Assembly (NCBI RefSeq): GCF_022869785.1 | Contig: NZ_CP094997.1 | Coordinates: 3,224,001-3,288,000 of the forward strand | From: Dyadobacter chenwenxiniae | Lineage (GTDB): Bacteria > Bacteroidota > Bacteroidia > Cytophagales > Spirosomataceae | Direction of reading: 5' to 3' | Length of the DNA: 64,000 nucleotides | In this document: positions 17,875 through 26,183 of the stretch, piece after piece | Layout of the letters: each line of letters starts with the position of its first letter | How positions within the stretch are numbered: position 1 is the first letter of the stretch | Position numbers and translations under genes: made by a program | Notes under the pieces: generated by a model | Told to the model about the DNA's origin: nothing | Databases searched by the model: none | What the model saw: the letters and a program-made list of their open reading frames with translations, nothing else

Positions 17875-18035
17875 AATGCTTTGTTTTAGTAAATAATTGG
17901 TTTGGCGGCTGACCGTAAAAAACCTGCTCCTGCTAAAACAATCGCTTCAAATAACTGACTATGAAAAGATTACAATTTTAATACGAATAGCGGGAATGGG
18001 GACGTATTCACACCAATTGCTGAATTATACAACAT

Positions 18036-18950
18036 TTATATGTTTTTTGATGGTAATGTTGAGCAAAAACCAAATTTCCATCGGTTATGCGACCAAAGCC
18101 ACAACTCTGGCTGGCGTCTGATATTCTTCTCCAACGCTGTATAATACAATTTCATAATTTCCGTTTCTTGCATTCCTCCCGCTTCTTTTACGAGCAAATT
18201 GAACCTGAACTGGTATTTGTTCGCACCTCTTTTATGTACATCCAGATACACCACGGCACTATTTCGTTTAATCGCTATGCGTGCCGCACCCGACTGGATA
18301 TACGTATGGTTACCAAAAAACTCAATCGCATTTTTCCCTGCAACGGGCGGTCTCTGATCGGCAACGTTGATAAAAATCGTGGGCTTGCTTTCTCGCCAGT
18401 TTACAGCTGAACGATACCAGTTGGCCTTTGGAATGAGCTTGATGCCGAATCGACTTCTCAGCCTTTTCAATTTCTCGTTCAGTAACCCGTTCGAAACCGG
18501 CGAATAAGCAGCCAACACGCTGCTATCGGTTATTAACGGCATCGAAAACAAATATTCCCAGTTTCCGTAGTGTGAAACCATTAATACAATGTCCCTTCTT
18601 TCCGAAAGTAATTGATGAATAAGGGATGGGTTAGCGTAATTAATGAACTTGGCAAGATCCTTCTGAGCAATGTTCCTGACTATAAACGGCTCCACAATGA
18701 GGCTTGCCAGGTGCCGGTAGTATTTGTCTGCCAGTTGGGCATTCTCATTTTCTGAATGAGCTGGGAAGCAGATTGCCAGGTTTTTAAGGATAACCTTCTT
18801 GCGATAAGCCCAAATGTGTTTGAAAATCAGGTAGATCAAATGCGAAAACAATCGCCAGGTCATTACGGAGAGGCTCGCCGAGCCGATCCGGGAGAGAGAA
18901 GCGGTAAGCCGCAGCTTCTCTCTCCATGGCATGGATTGGGCGTTGCGCAT
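18036..18950 (-). CDS. LpxL/HtrB-like lysophospholipid (lipid A) acyltransferase
   Basis: 304 residues. The HX4E catalytic motif is H127 to E132 in SHYGNWEYL; later family blocks FFGNHTYIQSGAARIA and PELWLWSHNRWKF are intact. The family transfers acyl chains to lipid A precursors or aminolipids at the inner membrane. The start at 18950 overlaps the stop of the preceding repeat-protein gene by one base (TAATG), which implies translational coupling; a later Met at residue 30 is possible. Coupling to a surface repeat protein rather than to lipid A genes is unusual and suggests a linked task, perhaps acylation of an envelope partner. That last point is inference. Confidence 0.88.
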   Translation of the reverse strand: MRNAQSMPWREKLRLTASLSRIGSASLSVMTWRLFSHLIYLIFKHIWAYRKKVILKNLAICFPAHSENENAQLADKYYRHLASLIVEPFIVRNIAQKDLAKFINYANPSLIHQLLSERRDIVLMVSHYGNWEYLFSMPLITDSSVLAAYSPVSNGLLNEKLKRLRSRFGIKLIPKANWYRSAVNWRESKPTIFINVADQRPPVAGKNAIEFFGNHTYIQSGAARIAIKRNSAVVYLDVHKRGANKYQFRFNLLVKEAGGMQETEIMKLYYTALEKNIRRQPELWLWSHNRWKFGFCSTLPSKNI

Positions 18951-20050
18951 TATAATATGAGCTGGATGCCTGTGTTGAATCCGAAATGAACGCCCTGAAA
19001 ATCCTTGGAGCCATCATTTTTCCAGATGAATTTTTTGACAAAATCATAATCGTTACCCCGTTTATAGCTCACGTAGTTTATCGTTGGCCCTGCGAAAATT
19101 TCTAGCTTCTTGCCGATTTTGTAAGCGGGAATTATACGGAGTGCGTTTTTATTATAAGCACCTTTTTTGAAATTGGACAATGTTTGGCTCACCGCTTCCA
19201 GATTCAGCCTGAAATCATTGGTCAGCTTAATGTGTGCCCCTAAACCGGCTTCCACTGCATACAGATCACGTTTATCGTCTTTGAAATTATATCCTATCCC
19301 CGCAATCCCGTACAAAACACGGCCTCCGGAGCGGAAGGATGCAATGGTCGTCATGGTTTCGTCGAGCGTGACGGCGATGGATTTCTCACCACTTTTGATA
19401 AAGTTGAAAATGGCGATGGGATAATCACTTGTGTCGGCAATGTTGACCAATCCGGCGAGTTGAACGCCTTTTACATTTTTGGCGACATTTGCAAATCCGG
19501 CAACCTGCGCATTTACATTCTTTCCTTTGTTAAGGAACCCGCTGATTTGCAGGCCTTTCGCATCATTACGTGTAATGTTGGCAAAACCCGCCATTTGCAG
19601 GGATTGTGAACTCCCGGCCAGGTTCATAAACCCGGCGAGTTGAGCGCCTTTTGACTCATTTTTCACAACATTTGAAAAACCCGCCATCTGGATTCCGTTG
19701 GCATTATTGCCGGTAATATTGGCTGCACCCGCCAGCTGGATTCCTTTCGCATTGTTTGAAATCAAATTCACAGCGCCAGCCATTTGTAAGCCGGAAGCGT
19801 CTTGTTTGATCAGATTAGCCGCTCCGGAAATGGCAACGCCGGTTTCCGATTTGGAAAGTCCTGCTATGGCGTGCAGGGAAAAACGGTTTGTATAGGAAGC
19901 AGCATGTTTGCCGTTGGTACTGAGCGGATAAATAAAACCAACATGCACTGCTGATGTAGTGTCATTCTGACCAAATGAAACAAAAGAAAGGCCGAATAAA
20001 AAGATGCTGACAAAAAGTGCCTTAGCTGCGCAAAATCTTAAATTTTTCAT
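18950..20050 (-). CDS. LA_2272-type surface repeat protein with C-terminal barrel-like domain
   Basis: 366 residues with signal peptide (ending about residue 28, SFVSFGQ). From about 75 to 205 there are eight or so repeats of 14-16 residues with the pattern G-x-Q-[LMV]-A-G-x-x-N-x7, for example GIQLAGAANITGNNAN. This regularity points to a beta-solenoid. The last 150 residues alternate polar and aromatic residues (LYAVEAGLGAHIKL, KLEIFAGPTINYVSY) and end in a hydrophobic strand, as in outer-membrane barrels. The larger protein at 21188 shares both parts, so the two are paralogues. It is translationally coupled to the acyltransferase. No activity is known. Confidence 0.8.
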   Translation of the reverse strand: MKNLRFCAAKALFVSIFLFGLSFVSFGQNDTTSAVHVGFIYPLSTNGKHAASYTNRFSLHAIAGLSKSETGVAISGAANLIKQDASGLQMAGAVNLISNNAKGIQLAGAANITGNNANGIQMAGFSNVVKNESKGAQLAGFMNLAGSSQSLQMAGFANITRNDAKGLQISGFLNKGKNVNAQVAGFANVAKNVKGVQLAGLVNIADTSDYPIAIFNFIKSGEKSIAVTLDETMTTIASFRSGGRVLYGIAGIGYNFKDDKRDLYAVEAGLGAHIKLTNDFRLNLEAVSQTLSNFKKGAYNKNALRIIPAYKIGKKLEIFAGPTINYVSYKRGNDYDFVKKFIWKNDGSKDFQGVHFGFNTGIQLIL

Positions 20051-20264
20051 GGGAATGTATTTAAAGAGAAATCATTTAAACACATACAGCCACTGGAACT
20101 CAAAATTGCAGGCCTTCAATCCGGTCCCGTTGCTGTATGCAAAGTACCGACAACAAGAGCAGGGCTTACCCTAAAAAATGGAGGAAAAAACTGCTTAATT
20201 ATGTGTGATAGCGTCTGACTAGTTTTGGTAGCCGAGCTTTTATTACACGTTTGCTTTCGCTATT

Positions 20265-20294
20265 TTTGGTCATTGTCAGGACACTATAACTTTG
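20265..20294 (+). promoter_or_regulatory. Bacteroidota-type promoter giving a near-leaderless transcript
   Basis: TTTG at 20265-20268, 18 bases, then TAACTTTG at 20287-20294: an excellent match to TTTG-N19-TAnnTTTG. The expected start of transcription falls at about 20298-20302, that is, on the ATG at 20299. Confidence 0.65.
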
Positions 20295-20298
20295 ATAG

Positions 20299-20559
20299 AT
20301 GAGAACTTTGGAAGAATCGCGTTTGAATAGTCACTTAAAGGACCTTCGGGTGGAAACGCTTGAAAAAGGCTTTCCGTTTATGCTTCGCGATCCCGAAATT
20401 GCTGCTGAGGGTTTCATTTACGAGTTTCCGGACGGATCGATGAAATTGATGAACCTGGAAGATAACCTGCAAACAATCGTTGAGGTCAGAGCATTGACGA
20501 CCGCCGAGATTACGGTTATCAGAAAGAAACTCAATCTGCCCGTATTCCAATATGCCTGA
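20299..20559 (+). CDS. Putative antitoxin of the zeta-type module
   Basis: 86 residues, no signal peptide. N-terminal half is basic and helical; the centre reads FIYEFPDGSMKLMNLE and the C-terminus is RKKLNLPVFQYA. It overlaps the zeta-type gene by 8 bases, the classic antitoxin-first arrangement. It does not look like the epsilon three-helix antitoxin of Gram-positive plasmids, so I call it by position only. Alternative start: Met28, but the promoter position supports the ATG at 20299. Confidence 0.65.
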   Translation: MRTLEESRLNSHLKDLRVETLEKGFPFMLRDPEIAAEGFIYEFPDGSMKLMNLEDNLQTIVEVRALTTAEITVIRKKLNLPVFQYA

Positions 20560-21184
20560 TCTTTTCGTGATCACCGGCCCAAACGGTGCAGGAAAGTCAT
20601 CAAATGCCAGTTCCTTAATTCCAAAATCAAGTGATTTTCCCGTTTTTGACGGTGATAAATTATTTTATCAATTGTTAGATAAGCATTATAAGATAGTCAA
20701 AGTTTCTAAATACGCGCGGATCAAGGCGGAGGATGAACTTCAAGTTATTTTTGCAGATCAAGTGGATAAAGCAATTGCAAGAAATGAGGACTATGCATAT
20801 GAAGGTCATTTCAATACTGAAAATTCCTGGACAACCATCAAAAAGTTTCAAAAGGCTGGTTATAGAATCAATATGGTATTTCTAGCGCTTGAAAACGCTA
20901 CTTTGTCGCTGCAGCGGGTTGCTGTAAGGGTTTCTCAGGGCGGACATCATGTTGCGCCTGCCCATATTTATGACAACTATTTTGGCAACATCAAGCTACT
21001 TGATCAAAATCTAACCTTAATAGATAAGCTTATCGTGCTTGACAATAGCTTCGTCAACGCTACCCACATTCTTACATTGGAGAATCGAAAGATTGGCTTC
21101 ATTCAAAAAGATAGGGTGCCAGTTTGGATGAAAAACAATATGCCCGAACTCATGAAGATTATTGAGCAATTTGACTTACATTAA
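20552..21184 (+). CDS. Zeta-toxin family P-loop kinase
   Basis: 210 residues. Walker A is GPNGAGKSS (about 9-17), followed by FDGDKLF, the acidic residue region expected to bind the sugar nucleotide. The RVAVRVSQGGHHV stretch gives the conserved arginines and the GGH turn of the zeta/AAA_33 group. Zeta toxins phosphorylate UDP-N-acetylglucosamine and block wall synthesis; other members of this group act on different substrates, so the target is open. It is paired with the small upstream gene and ends 3 bases before the convergent repeat-protein gene. The A+T-rich sequence suggests recent arrival. Confidence 0.85.
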   Translation: MPDLFVITGPNGAGKSSNASSLIPKSSDFPVFDGDKLFYQLLDKHYKIVKVSKYARIKAEDELQVIFADQVDKAIARNEDYAYEGHFNTENSWTTIKKFQKAGYRINMVFLALENATLSLQRVAVRVSQGGHHVAPAHIYDNYFGNIKLLDQNLTLIDKLIVLDNSFVNATHILTLENRKIGFIQKDRVPVWMKNNMPELMKIIEQFDLH

Positions 21185-21187
21185 CTT

Positions 21188-23008
21188 TTATAATTTCCCG
21201 TATCGCCAGCTCAAACCGCCCTGCCAGCCGATCCAGGACGCCAGGTTTTTGTTGCTCATTTTGAAGTTGGGGTAATGTTTTGGGGGGAAAGATTTGAAAC
21301 CTTTTTCAGTTTCGAAACCGGCGCTATCGTACAGGGAAAATGCCGGGCCGGCGAAAAGCAGGAAGCGTTTGTTAAGCTTGTAGGTGATTGCGGTCTGGAA
21401 GCGATAAAGCGAGGGAATGCGATACCAATCGCTTGTGTAAATGTTCTGGTTCATGATTTCCGTGAAGAACCCAAATTTCCTAAATGGAAAAAATTCAAAG
21501 CCAAATCCCGCACCAAATGTGTATGTCCTGTTTGGACCGCCTGTGGTTGCTCCGGCCATGAGAATGCTGTAAAACCTGTGTGTGCCCATTTTCCACGCCA
21601 CATTAGCAGGCACAATGTCACTCGCGTAAATCGAAATATTAGAAGTACTTTTTCTGATAATGTTGATCAAACCGAGGCTTAATCCCGACGAACTATCTGC
21701 AATGTTGATGATTCCCAGCTGTGTTCCATGAAGCCGCCTTGCCACGTTAACCGGCGCCAGCTGAAACCCGCGGACCCCACTTTTACCAATATTGACGCCC
21801 CCACTGATCTGCCCGCCCGAAAAGTCTTTTCTGACAACATTGGCGCCACCGCTGACTTGCACACCATTGTAATTTCCGGAAGCATGGTTGTAAGCGCCGG
21901 AAACCTGTGCACCGTCCGAATCGCCTCCAAGCAGACCAATGGCACCGGAAACCTGCACGCCATGCAACGTCCCCGCCGAACGGCCCAGAAAGCCGCTCAT
22001 CTGCACGCCTTCAATGTTCTTCTTGACAATTCCTGCAAATCCGGAGACTTGTACGCCGCTCAGGGAGTCGAGAATGTGATTGAAAAGACCTGCAAGCTGA
22101 GCGCCTGTCACGTCGCCCGAAACAACATTAAAAATCCCTGCAAGTTGCGCATACCGGACATCTTGTTTTGAAATATTAAAGCCTCCGGCTATTTCCGCAC
22201 CATCAACGCCCGCCGTGTAACCGCCCAGCAAGTTGAGTGAGAACTTGTTCACAACCTGCGAGCTCATCCGCCCGTGCGTTCCTAAGCCCGGCGTCAATGA
22301 TGCCTGATAGGGTAATGCTACGAAAAACCGGCCAATATTACGACTTTGCGCCCGCAGCTTTGCAGAAAGAAAGAAGCGGCCCAGCCAGGTGGCCTCGCCT
22401 TCGGAATAGCGAACGATCAGCGGGTCCAGGTCAACGGCCTTTTGCGAAATATTGATCCGCAAATCCGCGCTTTCCTGATTGATCACAATAGTTGTATCCC
22501 CATAACCTACTTTGCTGATCATCAGGGTTAACGGCAGAGTCCGATCCTTGATACGAAGCCGGAAATGCCCTTCGTCGTCCGTCAATGTGGAGACCAGCAG
22601 TTGCCTGGAGTATACGCTGGCATAGTCCACGCCTGAACGGGTTTCCTGGTCTAAAATATGGCCGCTAATGTAAAATGTCCTTTCTTTTGCTGCGGGAAGA
22701 ATGATCAGGTAATCCCCTTTTTCCCTGTATTGATATCTGCCGCTGAATAATTGATCCAAAACGTGCTTAACCGATTGTTGCGCAGCGTTTAACGTGACGA
22801 GGCTGTCGCCGGAAATAATGTTGCTGTTATAGGAAAAGTAAAACTTCCCCTGGTCGCTGATTATTTTCAAAACCGCTGAAACCGTTTCCCCTTTCGCGGA
22901 AACGGTAACTGTCTTATTCAGAATGCCCTGCGCGTAGGTTGCGCAGGGCATAATCAGCATAATGAGGACGAATTTTATCGCTTTGAGTAAGGTAAAAGTC
23001 TGATTCAT
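21188..23008 (-). CDS. STN-CarboxypepD_reg protein with 16-residue surface repeats
   Basis: 606 residues. Signal peptide to about 26; STN (secretin/TonB N-terminal) domain about 30-108 (GETVSAVLKIISDQGKFYFS); carboxypeptidase-regulatory-like domain about 112-195 (FYISGHILDQETRSGVDYAS); then at least nine 16-residue repeats of pattern G-x-Q-[VLM]-[SA]-G-x-x-N/G-x7 (about 270-445), and a C-terminal barrel-like part (KRFLLFAGPAFSLYD). There is no TonB plug or 22-strand barrel. STN domains normally contact FecR across the periplasm, and the FecR gene is 15 bases upstream. So this looks like a sensor whose usual transporter has been replaced by a surface solenoid. Confidence 0.85.
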   Translation of the reverse strand: MNQTFTLLKAIKFVLIMLIMPCATYAQGILNKTVTVSAKGETVSAVLKIISDQGKFYFSYNSNIISGDSLVTLNAAQQSVKHVLDQLFSGRYQYREKGDYLIILPAAKERTFYISGHILDQETRSGVDYASVYSRQLLVSTLTDDEGHFRLRIKDRTLPLTLMISKVGYGDTTIVINQESADLRINISQKAVDLDPLIVRYSEGEATWLGRFFLSAKLRAQSRNIGRFFVALPYQASLTPGLGTHGRMSSQVVNKFSLNLLGGYTAGVDGAEIAGGFNISKQDVRYAQLAGIFNVVSGDVTGAQLAGLFNHILDSLSGVQVSGFAGIVKKNIEGVQMSGFLGRSAGTLHGVQVSGAIGLLGGDSDGAQVSGAYNHASGNYNGVQVSGGANVVRKDFSGGQISGGVNIGKSGVRGFQLAPVNVARRLHGTQLGIINIADSSSGLSLGLINIIRKSTSNISIYASDIVPANVAWKMGTHRFYSILMAGATTGGPNRTYTFGAGFGFEFFPFRKFGFFTEIMNQNIYTSDWYRIPSLYRFQTAITYKLNKRFLLFAGPAFSLYDSAGFETEKGFKSFPPKHYPNFKMSNKNLASWIGWQGGLSWRYGKL

Positions 23009-23023
23009 TCCGAAAGATAAGTC

Positions 23024-24025
23024 CTATTTCAAAATGATCTGCTCTCCCTTGTGCTCAACTTTTATCGTTAATGTTTCACTGATCAGGCTCAATGTGCTGT
23101 CCAGCGATTTTTTATCAAATGTTGTGTTGATAGGCATATTGTTCAATCGTTCATTCCCTATCACAATACTGGCATCGTAAGTCTCATTCAGGATCTCAAC
23201 CAGTCTCCATAAAGGCGTGTCGTTGCAGACGAGCTTGTTTGTCCTGTAATATTTGTAAAAATCATCTTCCGTTTCATCCTTCACAAGCGCCGGACTGGCT
23301 TTAATGACCGTTGCTTTTTGTTTGGGACTAATGCGTACGAATTCATTGTTTTTCGCCACTTCCACCAGCCCGGTTTCAACGATCACCTCCGTTTTCCTGG
23401 CATTGTCTTTCACATTAAAACTTGTCCCTAAAACCTTCACGGTCATGTCATTGACTGAAATAATAAATGGTTTGGTTTTATCTTTGGTAACCTCAAAGAA
23501 TGCTTCTCCCGTTAATGCAACTTCCCTTTTACCGCCGCTGAATTCAGCAGGATACGAAATGCTCGATTTTTTGTTCAAAGTCACAATAGACCCATCCGGC
23601 AGTGTATCAATCACAGTTTGTGATCCCGAACGAACGGTCAGCATTTCGCTTTGGGTGCTTTGCCCAAAAAGTACGTAGGCAAGCCAGCCCGTACATAACG
23701 TCGCGGCAATGAGCGCGGCAACTCTGAGGAAACCAAATGACTTTTTCGGCACATAAAGCGGGATGACCGGTGTTTCTTCCCTACCCTTCTGCGTCCGTTT
23801 GCGGAATCGCTCCCAGGCTGCATCTTCATCGACTGCGCTTTGAGCCGCCAGTTGTTTGCTCTGGTTCCAGATCATTTCGAAATGTTCGAAATAACGCTGG
23901 TTATCATCGCTGTCGGACAACCATTGGTTGATCTCGATCTGTTCTGCGACGCTCGCTTCGTCCAGTAAGGCCTTGACAAGCAGGTCGTCTATGTTGTAAT
24001 TCAATTCTTTATGCATGACTGACAC
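23024..24025 (-). CDS. FecR family anti-sigma factor (DUF4974 C-terminus)
   Basis: 333 residues. The cytoplasmic sigma-binding part (about 1-80) is followed by one membrane helix (FGFLRVAALIAATLCTGWLAYVLF, about 94-117), then the FecR domain (SGSQTVIDTLPDGSIVTLN through GEAFFEVTKDKTKPF) and a DUF4974 domain at the end (NDTPLWRLVEILNETYDASI ... SLISETLTI). It holds the adjacent sigma factor inactive until a periplasmic STN signal arrives. The gene lies 3 bases after the sigma gene and 15 before the STN repeat protein, so all three are one transcript. Confidence 0.95.
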   Translation of the reverse strand: MSVMHKELNYNIDDLLVKALLDEASVAEQIEINQWLSDSDDNQRYFEHFEMIWNQSKQLAAQSAVDEDAAWERFRKRTQKGREETPVIPLYVPKKSFGFLRVAALIAATLCTGWLAYVLFGQSTQSEMLTVRSGSQTVIDTLPDGSIVTLNKKSSISYPAEFSGGKREVALTGEAFFEVTKDKTKPFIISVNDMTVKVLGTSFNVKDNARKTEVIVETGLVEVAKNNEFVRISPKQKATVIKASPALVKDETEDDFYKYYRTNKLVCNDTPLWRLVEILNETYDASIVIGNERLNNMPINTTFDKKSLDSTLSLISETLTIKVEHKGEQIILK

Positions 24026-24028
24026 GGA

Positions 24029-24598
24029 TTAGCTGAGGAAAAATAAGAGGATGGATGCGGGCAGGAAATCAACCAGTTTCAGGCGCAAAAGACGCAGCGC
24101 CTTGCCCATTTGATTTTCAACCGTTTTTAATGGCAATTGCAGGCGGTCGGCGATTTCCTGGTATTTCAGCTCTTCAAAGCGGCTCATCTGGAAAATCGTT
24201 CTGCACTTTTCGGGTAATTCTTTCAATGCGCTGTCCAGGCGCTGTTCCAGCTCTTTTAATTCCAGAGGGTGGGCTGTGTTGTTGCTGTGTTCCATTTGGT
24301 TTATTGCGTACGTTTGGTAGGCGTCCCTGACTTTTAAATGCTTGATATAATTAAGGCTTTCGTGGTAAACCGAGCGATAGAGATAGCCGCTGACCGATTC
24401 TTTTATTTCGATGTGATCTGTCTTTTCCCATAGCCGGCAAAAAACATTCTGCACCATTTCCTCGGCCATAATATCATCCCGCAAAATGGTGCAGGCATAG
24501 GCGTGCAGGCCCTTAAAGTGTGCTTTAAAAACCCTTTCAAACTCCGCTTCCCGATCCCTGCTCAAAAATGTTACGTGATCCGCGATGGCTACGTTCAT
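24029..24598 (-). CDS. RNA polymerase ECF sigma-70 factor, Bacteroidetes type
   Basis: 189 residues. Region 2 includes FKAHFKGLHAYACTILRDD and AEEMVQNVFCRLWEKTD; region 4 is ELPEKCRTIFQMSRFEELKYQEIADRL with a helix-turn-helix (LPLKTVENQMGKALRLL). The hydrophobic tail (LKLVDFLPASILLFFLS) is common in this subfamily. It first transcribes the FecR and STN repeat genes. Its targets beyond this operon are not deducible. A strong terminator separates it from the upstream TPDKR gene. Confidence 0.95.
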   Translation of the reverse strand: MNVAIADHVTFLSRDREAEFERVFKAHFKGLHAYACTILRDDIMAEEMVQNVFCRLWEKTDHIEIKESVSGYLYRSVYHESLNYIKHLKVRDAYQTYAINQMEHSNNTAHPLELKELEQRLDSALKELPEKCRTIFQMSRFEELKYQEIADRLQLPLKTVENQMGKALRLLRLKLVDFLPASILLFFLS

Positions 24599-24618
24599 TG
24601 CAATGGTAGATTACTTGT

Positions 24619-24676
24619 AAAAAAATAAGCGCCCGACTTAGGCTGTTCATTGGAATGACAACCAGTCGGGCGCTTA
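24619..24676 (-). terminator. Strong terminator of the TPDKR-repeat gene
   Basis: 13-bp perfect arms (TAAGCGCCCGACT / AGTCGGGCGCTTA) with a 25-base loop and seven T on the minus strand at 24625-24619. It isolates the small gene at 24717 from the sigma factor operon. Confidence 0.85.
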
Positions 24677-24716
24677 CCCTAATTTTTCCGGATATTATTT
24701 CCGGTATTATTTTGAT

Positions 24717-25037
24717 CTATTGCTTTTTAGCCGCCTTCAACGAGTCAGCCTTGTTGCCTTTAAAGCGTTTGTCCGGCGTGCCGTCTTTTTTCAGGTTTTT
24801 ATTTTCGCTGTAACGCTTATCTGGCGTGCCGTCGGCTTTCAGTTTTTTGTTTTCAGCATAACGCTTGTCCGGCGTGCCATTGGCTTTAACCTTAATGCTG
24901 GTCTTATCATTTCCGGTCTGCCTGGTGGCTACGGTCGTCTTGTTCGTAGCAGGTTTGGCAGGCGTTGCAGTTTGCGCAAATGACGGTGCTGCAAATGCCA
25001 TAAAAGCCAGCAGGACTAATGCTTTCAAGTTTTTCAT
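24717..25037 (-). CDS. Small secreted Lys-rich protein with three TPDKR repeats (PBCV basic adaptor-like)
   Basis: 106 residues. A signal peptide (residues 1-22, ending APSFAQ) is followed by a Thr/Ala/Lys linker and three 16-residue units starting at residues 53, 69 and 85: NGTPDKRYAENKKLKA, DGTPDKRYSENKNLKK, DGTPDKRFKGNKADSL. The unit resembles the 'PBCV-specific basic adaptor' motif (PF08789, from memory) known from chlorella virus proteins. The processed protein would be very basic and free in the periplasm or outside. Function unknown. A binding role to an acidic polymer is a guess from charge. It is monocistronic. Confidence 0.75.
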   Translation of the reverse strand: MKNLKALVLLAFMAFAAPSFAQTATPAKPATNKTTVATRQTGNDKTSIKVKANGTPDKRYAENKKLKADGTPDKRYSENKNLKKDGTPDKRFKGNKADSLKAAKKQ

Positions 25038-25215
25038 TTTCTGTTCGATTAAAAGTGTGACAAATGTGGACCTTAAATTATGGCAAGTAATAAAAAAATC
25101 CAGCCAGAGATAATTGAAGGATTAAATTTAATGACGATTTAATTCAAAAATATTACTTCACGGGCCGTTACCATTTCCAAAAGCTGACGTCTCAATAGCA
25201 TTTAAATCAAATGTT

Positions 25216-26045
25216 ATGACGACAAAAAACACATCCATCCAAGTAGCGGGTCAGGAAATTGCCCTAATCAACATCAACGACAATGATTTCATATCCCTCA
25301 CCGACATTGCCAAGCACAAAAATCCGGAGTCGGCGGGACAAATTATCTCAAACTGGCTCAGGACGGGATTCACAGTTGAGTTTATGGGACTTTGGGAGCA
25401 ACTGCATAATCCAGGTTTTAAACTACTCGAATTCGATGAGTTTAAAAATGACGCCGGAAGCAATTCGTTCGTTTTGTCTCCGAAACAATGGATTAAAAAA
25501 CGAATGCTATCGGCCTGATTTCCAAGAGCGGCAGATATGGCGGAGGCACATTTGCGCATAAGGACATTGCCTTCGAGTTCGCTTCATGGATCTCTCCATC
25601 ATTCAAACTGTATTTGATCAAGGAATTTCAGCGCCTGAAATTGGATGAAAGCGCCCGCCTAAACCAAAGCTGGAATCTTCAACGAACATTAGCAAAGGTT
25701 AACTACACCATCCATACGGATGCAATCAAAGCAAATCTAGTCCCTAAATTTCTTACCAGGGAACAATGTATGGCCATTTATGCCAGTGAAGCCGACCTGC
25801 TTAACATGGCGCTTTTTGGAATGACTGCAAAGGAATGGCGCACCCAAAATCGAGGAATCGCCGGCAATATGCGAGATCATGCTTCCATTGAGCAATTGGT
25901 CATCTTGTCAAATTTGGAGAGCATTAATGCGATGTTCATTCACCAGGGATTGACTGCTTCACAAAGATTAACTCAGCTTAATCAAATTGCAATTACCCAA
26001 ATGCAGTCGATCTTAAATTCACCGCACTTGAAAAAGCTAAAATGA
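25216..26045 (+). pseudogene. KilA-N domain protein broken by a -1 frameshift
   Basis: The first frame gives 100 residues (MTTKNTSIQVAG ... SPKQWIKK) and then stops at 25518. In the -1 frame from 25500 the protein goes straight on with TNAIGLISKSGRYGGGTFAH and runs to 26045, for about 276 residues in total, the normal size of these proteins. The KilA-N domain (about 20-130) has the expected ISNWLR, GLISKSGRYGG and KDIAFEFASWIS blocks; the second half is the usual helical C-terminal region. The break is at six A (25495-25500); one more A would restore the frame. KilA-N is a DNA-binding fold of phages and of bacterial defence-like islands. Confidence 0.85.
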
Positions 26046-26144
26046 CAGTTTGACAATTTCTTACAGGCCCTTACTAATATGCAGAAATCCAATCTTGTAT
26101 TATAGATATCAACATTTAATAGTATTTTTGCATAAACAAAATCT

Positions 26145-26171
26145 ATTACACCCACAGATTTTAGGTGTAAT
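26145..26171. promoter_or_regulatory. Inverted repeat upstream of oxyR (candidate operator)
   Basis: ATTACACC, 11 bases, GGTGTAAT, ending 12 bases before the oxyR start. LysR-type regulators bind dyads with a T-N11-A core and usually regulate themselves, so this is a natural autoregulatory site. Confidence 0.5.
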
Positions 26172-26183
26172 GGCATTACATAA

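Noticed and set aside
25490..25505. Programmed -1 ribosomal frameshift in the KilA-N gene
   Set aside because: The slippery sequence is T-AAA-AAA in the zero frame, so P-site re-pairing would be poor, and no downstream stem is obvious; a plain indel is simpler.
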